A DNA stretch of 64,000 bases. Origin: Salinispirillum sp049115955. GTDB taxonomy: Bacteria; Pseudomonadota; Gammaproteobacteria; Pseudomonadales; Natronospirillaceae. Both the position numbers and the translations under genes were made by a program. The stretch spans positions 1-64,000 of the forward strand of contig JAGDZJ010000024.1 of the NCBI GenBank assembly GCA_049115955.1. Reading direction: 5' to 3'. Below are positions 54,951 through 63,847 of this stretch, piece by piece (positions within the stretch are counted from its first letter, which is position 1; the number at the start of each line of letters is the position of its first letter). The notes below the pieces were generated by a model. The model made no database searches and was not told the origin of the DNA. It worked only from the letters and a program-made list of their open reading frames with translations.

Positions 54951-55661
54951 ATGTCTGCGCTACCCGTTTCGCCGACGCGCTACCCGCGCCCAGATGTCAT
55001 GCGTGGTAGCGCCATTCTTCTGATGATTTTCTTTCATGGCTGGTACGATTTATCCGTATTCGGCTTTGTTGCCATGAGCATGGCGGACCCTATTTGGTAC
55101 AGTTTGCGAGCGGTGATCGTCAGTCTCTTTTGCTTAACGGCTGGCGCCAGCTTGGTGTGGGCTCATGGCAGAGGTATGCGTTGGCCTGCTTATGCGAAAC
55201 GTCAGGGGCAATTGGCGGTGAGCGCGTTGGTCGTTTCGGCGTTCAGTTTAATCGCTTACCCAACACACTGGATCTACTTCGGCATACTGCATTTCTTTGT
55301 ACTTGCCTTGCTGATCAGCCTCCCCCTCTTGCATCTCCCTCGTGTCAGTTTGGCGTTAGGCAGCCTGCTTATCGTTACAGAGCGCTTAGGTGTGCCCTAC
55401 ACAGACCCGTGGGTTTATGAGTTGCTGCAACCCATACTTAACCTACCCAGTGGCACCATGGACCGCATGTACTTGTTGCCGTGGCTGGGCGTGGTTTGGG
55501 TGGGCATCTGGCTGGGTCATCAATCGTGGTTACGGCAGGATATGCCAGACTTTCCCGGTCGCCGCGCCATTATTTGGTTCGGTCAGCGACCCTTGATCAT
55601 CTACTTAGTCCATCAGCCAATTCTTTATGGGCTGGCTTGGCTGCTGTACATATCTACCTAA
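54951..55661 (+). CDS. DUF1624 (heparan-alpha-glucosaminide N-acetyltransferase-like) membrane protein
   Basis: A 236-residue polytopic inner-membrane protein with about seven hydrophobic helices. The first contains the diagnostic DVMRGSAILLMIFFHGWYDL, in which the His aligns with the catalytic His of HGSNAT-type transmembrane acyltransferases. Substrate in bacteria is unknown, perhaps an envelope glycan. It starts five bases after the lysine-rich gene and ends six bases from the convergent LysR gene. Confidence 0.87.
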   Translation: MSALPVSPTRYPRPDVMRGSAILLMIFFHGWYDLSVFGFVAMSMADPIWYSLRAVIVSLFCLTAGASLVWAHGRGMRWPAYAKRQGQLAVSALVVSAFSLIAYPTHWIYFGILHFFVLALLISLPLLHLPRVSLALGSLLIVTERLGVPYTDPWVYELLQPILNLPSGTMDRMYLLPWLGVVWVGIWLGHQSWLRQDMPDFPGRRAIIWFGQRPLIIYLVHQPILYGLAWLLYIST

Positions 55662-55667
55662 CGATCA

Positions 55668-56579
55668 TTAAAGCGTTTTCTCTAGTCGGCGCCACAGTTT
55701 GTCGATCGCCGGTTTACGCACCAAGGCACACCGGTACAAACGAATTTCAAGCGGTGCGTGCCATTGCTCACCACCGCACACCACTAAGCGGCCCTCTTCT
55801 AGCTCCCGTTCAATACACAATTTGGGCACCCACGCTACGCCAGCGCTATTCAACGCCATCCCTTTAAGACCTTCCGCCATAGCGGTTTCATAAACGGTAC
55901 GCAGGCGCAGCAGGATAGGGTCGTTCTTCAATAACAGACGCACCGTACGGCCAAGAAAAGCACCCGGCGTATAGGCCAGCAAGGGTATATCGGCATCGCT
56001 GGATGCGTCCAAAGAGTACAACGGCAAGCCTGTTTCAGCATCAGGCACACAAACCGGTAACATGGTGGTGTGAGCAAGAGGAATCGACGGAAACGTGTGC
56101 GCATCAAGCTGCAAGGTCGCGTAAGAGTCGTAGTAGACTTGCATCAAGTCGCAATTCCCTTCACGCAATGCATGCACGGCGTCCTCGACGTTCATGGCTA
56201 CCAAACGCAGCGACAGATCGTGCATCACGTCCTTTATCGTCGTCACCCAATTAGGGAAAAACGTGAACGCCAGCGAGTGTGCCGCCGCCACCTCAATGAC
56301 CTGCTGCGTATTCAATTGTAGACCGCGTAAGCGACCAATACTTTCGTGTAGCTGGGCTACCACGTTACGTGCCGTAATCAAGAACATCTGCCCCTCTGGA
56401 GTCAGCGTGACGGGCGTGGTCGATCGATCCACCAAAGTAACACCAACAGCGCTTTCTAGGGCCTTAATGCGCCGACTGAAAGCGGGTTGCGTGACATGCC
56501 GACGTTCTGCGGCCTGAGAAAAACTGTGCGTGGTGGCCAGCGCCAAAAAATCTTCCATCCATCGAGTTTCGAAGTCCAT
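55668..56579 (-). CDS. LysR-family regulator, divergent from aspA
   Basis: A 303-residue regulator with the N-terminal helix-turn-helix (FSQAAERRHVTQPAFSRRIK, about 20-39) and an effector-binding domain. Divergent orientation from aspA across a gap with a 31-bp palindrome strongly suggests control of aspA and of itself, probably in response to an amino acid or dicarboxylate. The start codon lies 36 bases from the palindrome. Confidence 0.9.
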   Translation of the reverse strand: MDFETRWMEDFLALATTHSFSQAAERRHVTQPAFSRRIKALESAVGVTLVDRSTTPVTLTPEGQMFLITARNVVAQLHESIGRLRGLQLNTQQVIEVAAAHSLAFTFFPNWVTTIKDVMHDLSLRLVAMNVEDAVHALREGNCDLMQVYYDSYATLQLDAHTFPSIPLAHTTMLPVCVPDAETGLPLYSLDASSDADIPLLAYTPGAFLGRTVRLLLKNDPILLRLRTVYETAMAEGLKGMALNSAGVAWVPKLCIERELEEGRLVVCGGEQWHAPLEIRLYRCALVRKPAIDKLWRRLEKTL

Positions 56580-56615
56580 GATATACCTCTGCTGCGCTTG
56601 TCGTTTTTCTTTTCC

Positions 56616-56646
56616 GATGCATTATGCAAATATTGCATAATGCATC
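56616..56646. promoter_or_regulatory. 31-bp palindromic operator between LysR gene and aspA
   Basis: GATGCATTATGCAA and its exact complement TTGCATAATGCATC flank a three-base centre (ATA): 14-bp perfect arms. LysR-type sites are T-N11-A inverted repeats, and this lies between divergent LysR and aspA genes, 36 bases before the regulator start and 81 bases before aspA. Function is inferred from position. Confidence 0.75.
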
Positions 56647-56727
56647 CATTATCAGCATTGGAATTTACAGTTCAATCGCGGGCAGAATGGGTACCTCAAT
56701 ACATAACTCAGGTGACTCGTAAGCATC

Positions 56728-58170
56728 ATGAACCCAGTACCACGCCAGGAAGAGATACTCCAACACCCCCATCGTTTGGAGAAAGATCTACTCGGTCCGC
56801 TGGCCGTACCAGCACAGGCGTATTACGGTGTGCAAACGCAACGTGCGCTGGAAAACTTTGTCCTCACAGGCGTTCCTTTGTCGCATTTTCCAAAGATGAT
56901 TATCGGCTTAGCCATGGTTAAGAAAGCCGCCGCATCAGCGAATGCAAAACTCGGCCTGCTGGAAGAAAAACGTAACGAAGCCATTCAACACGCGTGCGAT
57001 CGACTCATTAACGGTGAGTTTCACGAAGAGTTCGTGGTTGATATGATTCAAGGTGGCGCAGGTACATCCACCAACATGAACGCCAATGAAGTCATCGCCA
57101 ATATTGGCCTGGAATACCTTGGTTATGCAAAGGGCGCATACGAACACCTGCATCCGAACAACGACGTCAATATGTCGCAGTCCACCAACGACGCCTACCC
57201 CACCGCCATCCGCGTCGGCTTACAGCTTTCACACTCTGAATTGGTCGACAGCCTAGCCTTATTGCGTGATTCGTTCGCCGCCAAAAGAACCGAGTTCAGC
57301 GACGTCATCAAGATGGGCCGCACTCAATTGCAAGATGCCGTACCCATGACCCTCGGCCAAGAGTTCGGGGCCTTTGCGACCACCTTGGGCGAAGACATTG
57401 ACCGCATCGCCAGCCTGTTCGACCTGCTGCGCGAGGTCAATCTGGGCGGCACAGCGATCGGCACCGGGATCAATGCCGACCCTGACTACGCGGTACTGGC
57501 GGTCAGCGAGCTGTCACAAGTCTGTGGTCACGACATGCGCCTGGCGCACGACTTGATAGAAGCCACCTCTGACATGGGTGCCTTTGTGCTGTTTTCTGGC
57601 ATGACTAAACGTCTGGCCATCAAGCTGTCGAAGATTTGCAACGATCTGCGTTTGCTCTCCAGCGGTCCACGTACCGGCTTTAATGAGATCAACCTGCCAC
57701 CGCAGCAACCTGGCTCGTCCATCATGCCGGGCAAGGTAAACCCGGTAATCCCTGAAGCAGTCAATCAGGTGGCATACCAAGTGATCGGCAACGACCTAGC
57801 GATCACCATGGCGGCCGAGAACGGCCAGTTGCAGTTAAACGTTATGGAGCCGCTGATCGCGTACAAGATCCTCGAATCCATGCGCTTGTTGCGCCGCGCC
57901 ATGGACATGCTGCGGGAGCGCTGCATCGATGGCATTACTGCAAACCGCGAACGTTGCCGCGAACTGGTTGCCAGCTCCATCGGTTTGATCACCGCATTAA
58001 ACCCTTACATCGGTTATGACAATGCCACGCGCATTGCAAAAGAAGCGCTTGAAAGTGGGCGTTCGGTGTTGGATTTGGTGTTAGAAGATGGCTTGTTAAC
58101 GGCGGAAGAATTGGATGAATTCCTGAAGCCCGAAAACATGATCAACCCGCGCCCGATGAGGGTTCGGTAG
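56728..58170 (+). CDS. aspA: Aspartate ammonia-lyase
   Basis: A 480-residue fumarase/aspartase superfamily enzyme converting aspartate to fumarate and ammonia, feeding the TCA genes of this window. The flexible catalytic loop is GSSIMPGKVNPVIPE (Ser about 329); GGAGTSTNMNANEV and NMSQSTNDAYPTAIRV form the substrate site. The motif set favours AspA over class II fumarase. Length matches E. coli AspA (478). No obvious strong ribosome site precedes the ATG. Confidence 0.93.
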   Translation: MNPVPRQEEILQHPHRLEKDLLGPLAVPAQAYYGVQTQRALENFVLTGVPLSHFPKMIIGLAMVKKAAASANAKLGLLEEKRNEAIQHACDRLINGEFHEEFVVDMIQGGAGTSTNMNANEVIANIGLEYLGYAKGAYEHLHPNNDVNMSQSTNDAYPTAIRVGLQLSHSELVDSLALLRDSFAAKRTEFSDVIKMGRTQLQDAVPMTLGQEFGAFATTLGEDIDRIASLFDLLREVNLGGTAIGTGINADPDYAVLAVSELSQVCGHDMRLAHDLIEATSDMGAFVLFSGMTKRLAIKLSKICNDLRLLSSGPRTGFNEINLPPQQPGSSIMPGKVNPVIPEAVNQVAYQVIGNDLAITMAAENGQLQLNVMEPLIAYKILESMRLLRRAMDMLRERCIDGITANRERCRELVASSIGLITALNPYIGYDNATRIAKEALESGRSVLDLVLEDGLLTAEELDEFLKPENMINPRPMRVR

Positions 58171-58174
58171 AATA

Positions 58175-58201
58175 ATGGGTGGCCTAGGCCACCCATTTTT
58201 T
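58175..58201 (+). terminator. Terminator after aspA
   Basis: A 22-bp perfect palindrome (ATGGGTGGCCT and its complement) is followed by a T run, a few bases after the aspA stop; it ends at the convergent pepN stop. Confidence 0.88.
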
Positions 58202-60824
58202 AGGCTAATGACTTAGAGACCACTTCATACACATCTTTCGACAGCGTCTCCACCGCCAGAATGCGCTTCAACTCGGCTTGCATCGCCGCTTGAATCTCCG
58301 GCGTGTAACGCCGCCAATAGGTAAAGGGCGTACACAACCGAGCTGCAATTTGCGGGTTCAATGTATTCAACCGAATGATGCTGTCCGCCAAGAAACGATA
58401 ACCCGCCCCGTTGTCGGCGTGAAAGCCCACCGGATTACGCATCGCAAAGCCGCCGATCACGCTGCGTACACGGTTTGGATTCGTCCAACTGAAGCCATCG
58501 TGCTCCGTGAGCAATTCCACCTCTGGTACGCGCACCCGCGGCACAGAAGCACGAATCGACAACCACTGCTCGGCCATTTGGGCGTCCTTTTGCCAGCGCT
58601 GATAGAAGTCCGCCATGGCATTGTCCCAGTCTTCGTTCGCTACCTGACCCCAGAGCTGCAGCGCAGTGCTTTGGTCGGTCATGTTGTCGGCGCTGTGGTA
58701 CATTTCGGCGGCCAATCGCCAAGCGTTCCTGTCCGCCATAATGCGGTAGCTCAAGGCAATACCGTGCAAGGCACGGCGCGCCACCTGTTTATGCTCAAAG
58801 GCGTAGCCACCCACCGGTTGCGTTTGCTCGAATACGGCCACCCAATCGGCATTCAACGCGCTGCCTAGGTGGCGGCGCAACGCGGTGTGCGCGGCGTCCA
58901 ACGCCACCGGATCAACGGGCTTATACTGCTCGGCCAGATAGGCCTGACCCGGTAGGCGCAGCAAGCGCGCTTTCACTGCGGGGTCTAAATCGGCATCGCG
59001 CAATACGTCGCGCATGGCTTCGGTCAACACGGTCTGCAGCTCTGTTTGTTCAGACTGCCCCTGCACCGCCGCCAGCAACGTTCGAGTCGCCAAGGTTTGC
59101 ATGGCGTCCCAGCGATTAAAGGCGTTGCTGTCGGAACTCACTAAACGGCGTAAATCAGCAACACTAAACGGATACTCCAAAATAACAGGGGCCGAAAAGT
59201 CGCGCAGCAACGATGGCACTGCATCTTCGGACACACCCTCAAGCACCAGCGTATCGGTACTGTCACGCAGACTGAAAACCTGTAATTCAGAATCAAAACC
59301 CGGGTGACGTGTACTGAAGGCTAAGTCATTGCCGCTGATTTTGCCGATTAAACCCAGTTTGATGGGTATGTGAAAGGCTTCTTTGGTCGGCTGACCGGGC
59401 GTGGCGGGACAGCTTTGCGAGAAATTCAACGTAAACGTCTGCGCGGCACCGTCGTAGCTGCCAGTAGCGGCTAGATGCGGTGTACCCGCCTGATCATACC
59501 AGCGTTGGAACTGCGCCAAGTCTATGCCAGACACTTCGGCCATACAGGTAACAAAATCCTCCGTGGTCACAGCTTGCCCGTCAAAGCGCTCGAAATACAG
59601 GTCAGATGCGGCGCGGAAACGTTCTGCCCCCAACAAGGTGTGGAGCATGCGCACCACTTCGGCGCCCTTCTCATACACGGTCAGGGTATAAAAGTTGTTG
59701 ATTTCAATGTACGACGACGGACGAATAGGATGCGCCATCGGGCCAGCGTCTTCAGCAAACTGCGATGTGCGTAGCAAGGTCACGTCATCCATCCGCTTAA
59801 CCGCCCGCGCGTGCGTATCGGCGGTAAATTCAGCGTCGCGGAAAACGGTAAAACCTTCTTTCAGGCTGAGCTGGAACCAGTCTCGACAAGTAACCCGGTT
59901 GCCACTCCAGTTGTGGAAGTACTCGTGTGCCACAATGGCTTCAATGCGCTCAAAACCTTCGTCCGTCGTGGTTTCAGGGTCTGCTAACACGCAGGCGGAA
60001 TTGAAGATATTAAGACCCTTGTTCTCCATAGCGCCCATGTTGAAATGGTCGACAGCGACGATCATGAAGATATCTAGATCGTATTCACGACCGTACACGG
60101 TTTCATCCCATGTCATCGATTTCTTCAAAGACGCGAGGGCGAATTCCGTTTTGTGCAAATTGTGCGGCTCAACATAGATACGCAGATCGATGGTGCGGCC
60201 TGACATGGTCACGAATTCGTCGCGCACGTCCTTCAAGTCACCCGCGACCAAAGCAAATAAGTACGCTGGTTTGGGAAAGGGGTCGTGCCATTCGGCAAAG
60301 TGACGGTCGTCGGCTAATTCACCGGTAGACACGGGGTTACCGTTCGACAGCAAGGTCGCGAAGGCTTTGGGGGCCTCAATCCGCGTGGTAAAGACCGACA
60401 ACACATCAGGACGGTCTGGGAAATAGGTGATCTTGCGGAAGCCTTCAGCTTCACACTGCGTGCAATACATGCCGCCGGAAACGTACAGCCCTTCCAGTGA
60501 CGTATTGGTGGTTGGATAGATATGGACCGCAGTATTTAATGTCACCGATGCCGTAGCGGGTGCAGCCAGACGCAGCTCTTCACCAACGATCTGATAATCG
60601 GTGACGGCCTGTCCATTCATCGACAGAGACTTCAGCTCTAGGTCGACCCCATGCAGCACAATGGGCTGGAGCTCAGTGTAGCGGTCATTGGCGCGCAGAC
60701 GGAGTTCAGCTTTGACCTCGGTGTAATCGGCATGAATGCTGACCGTTAACTGTGTGGTGTCTACCCAATACGCCGGAGCTTGATAGTCGCTCAGTTGGAT
60801 AATTTGAGGGGTTTCCGTTCTCAT
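58200..60824 (-). CDS. pepN: Aminopeptidase N
   Basis: An 874-residue M1 zinc aminopeptidase of the cytosol, a main peptide-degrading enzyme. The substrate motif GAMEN is at 264-268; zinc and catalytic residues are His300, Glu301, His304 and Glu323 in HEYFHNW and the following LKEG, close to E. coli PepN positions. Length matches (870). It is the last of four same-strand genes (nadK, yeaC-like, DUF2797, pepN), 12 bases after DUF2797. Confidence 0.97.
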   Translation of the reverse strand: MRTETPQIIQLSDYQAPAYWVDTTQLTVSIHADYTEVKAELRLRANDRYTELQPIVLHGVDLELKSLSMNGQAVTDYQIVGEELRLAAPATASVTLNTAVHIYPTTNTSLEGLYVSGGMYCTQCEAEGFRKITYFPDRPDVLSVFTTRIEAPKAFATLLSNGNPVSTGELADDRHFAEWHDPFPKPAYLFALVAGDLKDVRDEFVTMSGRTIDLRIYVEPHNLHKTEFALASLKKSMTWDETVYGREYDLDIFMIVAVDHFNMGAMENKGLNIFNSACVLADPETTTDEGFERIEAIVAHEYFHNWSGNRVTCRDWFQLSLKEGFTVFRDAEFTADTHARAVKRMDDVTLLRTSQFAEDAGPMAHPIRPSSYIEINNFYTLTVYEKGAEVVRMLHTLLGAERFRAASDLYFERFDGQAVTTEDFVTCMAEVSGIDLAQFQRWYDQAGTPHLAATGSYDGAAQTFTLNFSQSCPATPGQPTKEAFHIPIKLGLIGKISGNDLAFSTRHPGFDSELQVFSLRDSTDTLVLEGVSEDAVPSLLRDFSAPVILEYPFSVADLRRLVSSDSNAFNRWDAMQTLATRTLLAAVQGQSEQTELQTVLTEAMRDVLRDADLDPAVKARLLRLPGQAYLAEQYKPVDPVALDAAHTALRRHLGSALNADWVAVFEQTQPVGGYAFEHKQVARRALHGIALSYRIMADRNAWRLAAEMYHSADNMTDQSTALQLWGQVANEDWDNAMADFYQRWQKDAQMAEQWLSIRASVPRVRVPEVELLTEHDGFSWTNPNRVRSVIGGFAMRNPVGFHADNGAGYRFLADSIIRLNTLNPQIAARLCTPFTYWRRYTPEIQAAMQAELKRILAVETLSKDVYEVVSKSLA

Positions 60825-60836
60825 GGTTGCTTCATC

Positions 60837-61706
60837 CTATTCCTGTACCTTGAGCGTCACTTCATAACCGCTGAAGCGACGAATATTGATCACACCGGTG
60901 TCGAGAATCAGATACTGGCCTTTCATGCCTAAAAGCTGACCTTCTACCACCGCGTCCTTGTCAAAATTAAAAGAGTTGAACTTGTCCGGCATTCTCTTAA
61001 GGGGGTAGATAACGGTATAAATATCTGCTTGACCAATCATTTGAACAGCCTGAATGCCATGTTGCGACTGCAAATCGCGGATGTCGTCGGCGCAATCGGC
61101 AAACAATTGGTCGCGGATCGCTGCTAAATCCAGAGACTCATCGGTGCTCTTAAGCATGGTGCGCCAATTGGTTTTATCGCTGACGTGCTGTTTAAAGAGC
61201 ACTTCCAGCAAGCCCGCGAGGTAGCGTGACCGTACACGTGCGACGGGGATTGCTTGGTGCGCACCCTGATCCAACCAGCGTGTAGGCACTTGAGTGCCTC
61301 GCGTAATACCCACTTTCACCTGACCTGTATTGGCCAAATACACGTAATGCGTCTGAAAACAATTGCGCTCGCCCCACTCCGGCTCGCGGCAGGTGCCCTG
61401 CTCAAAATGGCACTTCTCTGGACTCATGATGCAGGTATCGGCCTGCGCCAAACTCATGAAATGATCGTAACAAAAGCCCTGCCAGCTTTTCTTGGTCTGC
61501 GTACCGCAGTGCTGACAGAAAATACGTCCGGTATGCTCCAAGCGAATCGTTTTATTGATCAATGGGTTCAAGGGCACCGTCTGCTTACCCATCAACAGGC
61601 TGTACTGTGGCCCTTCATCGGTCACCACAATCGGCATTTTGTCGAGTACGCCTGCGTCGCCGACACTTGCCATAGACGGGTCACCACCAAACATATCAGG
61701 CGTCAT
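60837..61706 (-). CDS. DUF2797 protein
   Basis: A 289-residue protein of a widespread gammaproteobacterial family of unknown function. Conserved cysteine clusters resemble metal sites: CQHCG and FCYDH near residue 65-80, then CIMSPEKCHFEQGTC. The core KVGITRGTQVPTRWLDQGA recalls GIY-YIG-like segments, but the family is not known as a nuclease. It overlaps the upstream yeaC-like gene by 11 bases. Confidence 0.87.
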   Translation of the reverse strand: MTPDMFGGDPSMASVGDAGVLDKMPIVVTDEGPQYSLLMGKQTVPLNPLINKTIRLEHTGRIFCQHCGTQTKKSWQGFCYDHFMSLAQADTCIMSPEKCHFEQGTCREPEWGERNCFQTHYVYLANTGQVKVGITRGTQVPTRWLDQGAHQAIPVARVRSRYLAGLLEVLFKQHVSDKTNWRTMLKSTDESLDLAAIRDQLFADCADDIRDLQSQHGIQAVQMIGQADIYTVIYPLKRMPDKFNSFNFDKDAVVEGQLLGMKGQYLILDTGVINIRRFSGYEVTLKVQE

Positions 61707-61950
61707 CGCGATTTACCGTGGGTATTACTTCGGGTTTGGTAGTGGACTGACACTCGTTGCGCGGGATGAATCCGGTGCGCTGTTCTTCGGGCAGATTGGC
61801 CGCCTCCCATGTCAGAATGGCCTCCATCACCGTTTGTTTTTGCTCTGCGGTCAACGCCTTACCATCGGGCCACTTGCCGGTTTCCAACGCATCGCGAAAA
61901 CGCTCATATATCTCTGGCGTCAAGCCAGAAGCGGTTGCGGAAAAGCTCAT
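61696..61950 (-). CDS. yeaC: YeaC-like DUF1315 protein
   Basis: An 84-residue small cytosolic protein: LTPEIYERFRDALETGKWPDGKAL and AILTWEAANLPEEQRTGF are the DUF1315/YeaC signature. Function unknown. It sits between nadK (15 bases upstream) and the DUF2797 gene (11-base overlap). Confidence 0.87.
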   Translation of the reverse strand: MSFSATASGLTPEIYERFRDALETGKWPDGKALTAEQKQTVMEAILTWEAANLPEEQRTGFIPRNECQSTTKPEVIPTVNRDDA

Positions 61951-61965
61951 CCTGTACCTCTTGAT

Positions 61966-62865
61966 TCAGTCATCGCCAAGGCGCGAGCCCCAGCCTAATT
62001 TCGTTCTGCAGGTTTCGTAGTAGTTGTGACCCGATGGGTGCAACAGATGCAGCCGATGCGGGTGCCGCCGAATAACCAAGGTGTCGCCATTGCGTGTTTC
62101 CATGTGGTTTTGAGCATCGCAGGATACATGCGGCGGTAGGTCATTATTATCGCTGATAGCGATACGAATTTCACTGCCAGCGTCAATCATTAAGGGTCTG
62201 CTGGTCAATGTATGCGGAAACATGGGCACCAGTACAATGGCGTCCAGACTCGGGTGCATAATGGGGCCGCCTGCCGACAGCGCATAGGCCGTGGAGCCGG
62301 TCGGCGTTGACACAATCAGTCCATCAGAGCGCTGACTGTATACGAACTGATTGTCGATATGGAGCTCAAACTCGATCATACGAATCGACTGGCCGGGGTG
62401 CAGTACCACATCGTTCATTGCCATGGCTGTGCCTACCACAGCGTCGTCGCGCAACAACTGAGCCTCCAACAGGAATCGATTTTCCTTTACAAAATCGCCT
62501 CGCAGCACGCGCTCAACAGCGCCGGGTAAGTCATCAGGCATAATATCGGTCAGAAAACCCAAGCGGCCACGGTTGATGCCCAACAAGGGTTTTTCGTAGC
62601 GCGCCATATCACGTGCCGCGCCCAACAGAGTACCGTCACCACCCACAACGATGATCAGATCAGCCCAATCTCCTATGTCTGCACGGGAGCTAAATGACAG
62701 CGTCGGTGTGCTGCCATTCGCCATGCTGCCCTGTAATTCAAGGTCAAACTGCAGGGCCAAACCTTTCTCGGCGCCCCAGTGTCTTAGCCGCTGTAGGGTC
62801 GACACCACGTTGTCGCTACCCAGACGCCCGAGCACGCCAATTTTGTTAAAGCTGAAGGTTTCCAA
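61966..62865 (-). CDS. nadK: NAD kinase
   Basis: A 299-residue enzyme phosphorylating NAD to NADP. I start at TTG 62865 because AGGGGG stands at good spacing and the protein then begins with FSFNKIGVLGRLGSD, as E. coli NadK does; the reading from 62922 adds a false leader. The signature VVGGDGTLLGAARDMARYEK and GINRGRLGFLTDI are present, plus YALSAGGPIMHP. The divergent DUF1853 gene starts 37 bases away, so the shared gap holds two promoters. Confidence 0.93.
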   Translation of the reverse strand: METFSFNKIGVLGRLGSDNVVSTLQRLRHWGAEKGLALQFDLELQGSMANGSTPTLSFSSRADIGDWADLIIVVGGDGTLLGAARDMARYEKPLLGINRGRLGFLTDIMPDDLPGAVERVLRGDFVKENRFLLEAQLLRDDAVVGTAMAMNDVVLHPGQSIRMIEFELHIDNQFVYSQRSDGLIVSTPTGSTAYALSAGGPIMHPSLDAIVLVPMFPHTLTSRPLMIDAGSEIRIAISDNNDLPPHVSCDAQNHMETRNGDTLVIRRHPHRLHLLHPSGHNYYETCRTKLGWGSRLGDD

Positions 62866-62902
62866 TACACTACCCCCTATAGTCTGCGCCAAGCATAACA
62901 GA

Positions 62903-63847
62903 ATGATTCCGACAGATAACACCGAGTTTGCGCCCGAAAGCGAGCTGGCGAGTTCTCGCGCACTCTGCGTACAGATACGACGCGACCTGCTTTGGGCGGT
63001 GAGCAGCAGCGACCGCTGGACCGTCGAGCACCCGGCCTTTGGTACCGGAGATCGACAACGCGTGCAGCGCTGGATAGATACCCTAAATGATGACTGCCTG
63101 CTTGACTCCGACCTGCCCCGCCTACAACAACGACGTCTTGGGCATTATTTCGAAGCCCTCTGGCTGTTCTACTTAGAACGCCAGCATACCTGGCAACTAC
63201 AACTCGCCAACCAGGTCGTGTTCGATATTGCTCCTAATGACAAACGCACCATTGGCGAGATCGACTTTGTATTGCTGCATCCTGCAACTGACCATTTATT
63301 GCATTTAGAGATTGCTGTTAAGTTTTATCTCGCGGTGCCCTACCAACATGAAATGATCTGGGTCGGGCCTTCATTACAAGACAATCTACAGCGAAAATTA
63401 GTGCACTTGGAGCAGCACCAACTGCCACTCGGGCAGCATCCCGACATCATAGCGCGCCTGGGTCGTCGCCCTGACGAGCATCGCGCATTGATAAAAGGGC
63501 GCGGTTTCTGGCCGAGCTCGACGGCAATTGATGACACACCCAATGACAGAGAACCGCGAGATGGCGCCTGGCTCTGTGTCACTGATGCTATTAAAAGCCT
63601 ACTCGGTCACCGCATTGCCGTATTGCACCGACGCGAATGGCTAGCCGGGCCTGCACAACCCCATTGGCAAACAGTCACGCCCGACATTCTTATCTCTTTG
63701 GCAGGCCGCGCGCCGGTGCAGATATGGCTAGAGCCCGACCCATCGCGTTCGAACGCACCTGAAGCAATGTTTATTGTGCCCGATGACTGGCTAGCCCGCG
63801 CCATCGAATACATAGACGAGCAACGCATTGCAGAGCGTCCGATATGA
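62903..63847 (+). CDS. DUF1853 protein
   Basis: A 314-residue protein from ATG 62903 (a longer in-frame reading from 62651 lies antisense to nadK and is rejected). Family-type segments are RRLGHYFEALWLFYL, TIGEIDFVLLHP and HLEIAVKFYLAV, the last with an E-V/I-D-x-E-x-K-like arrangement reminiscent of PD-(D/E)xK nucleases; I note it only as a resemblance. Function unknown. The stop overlaps the next start as ATGA. Confidence 0.85.
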   Translation: MIPTDNTEFAPESELASSRALCVQIRRDLLWAVSSSDRWTVEHPAFGTGDRQRVQRWIDTLNDDCLLDSDLPRLQQRRLGHYFEALWLFYLERQHTWQLQLANQVVFDIAPNDKRTIGEIDFVLLHPATDHLLHLEIAVKFYLAVPYQHEMIWVGPSLQDNLQRKLVHLEQHQLPLGQHPDIIARLGRRPDEHRALIKGRGFWPSSTAIDDTPNDREPRDGAWLCVTDAIKSLLGHRIAVLHRREWLAGPAQPHWQTVTPDILISLAGRAPVQIWLEPDPSRSNAPEAMFIVPDDWLARAIEYIDEQRIAERPI

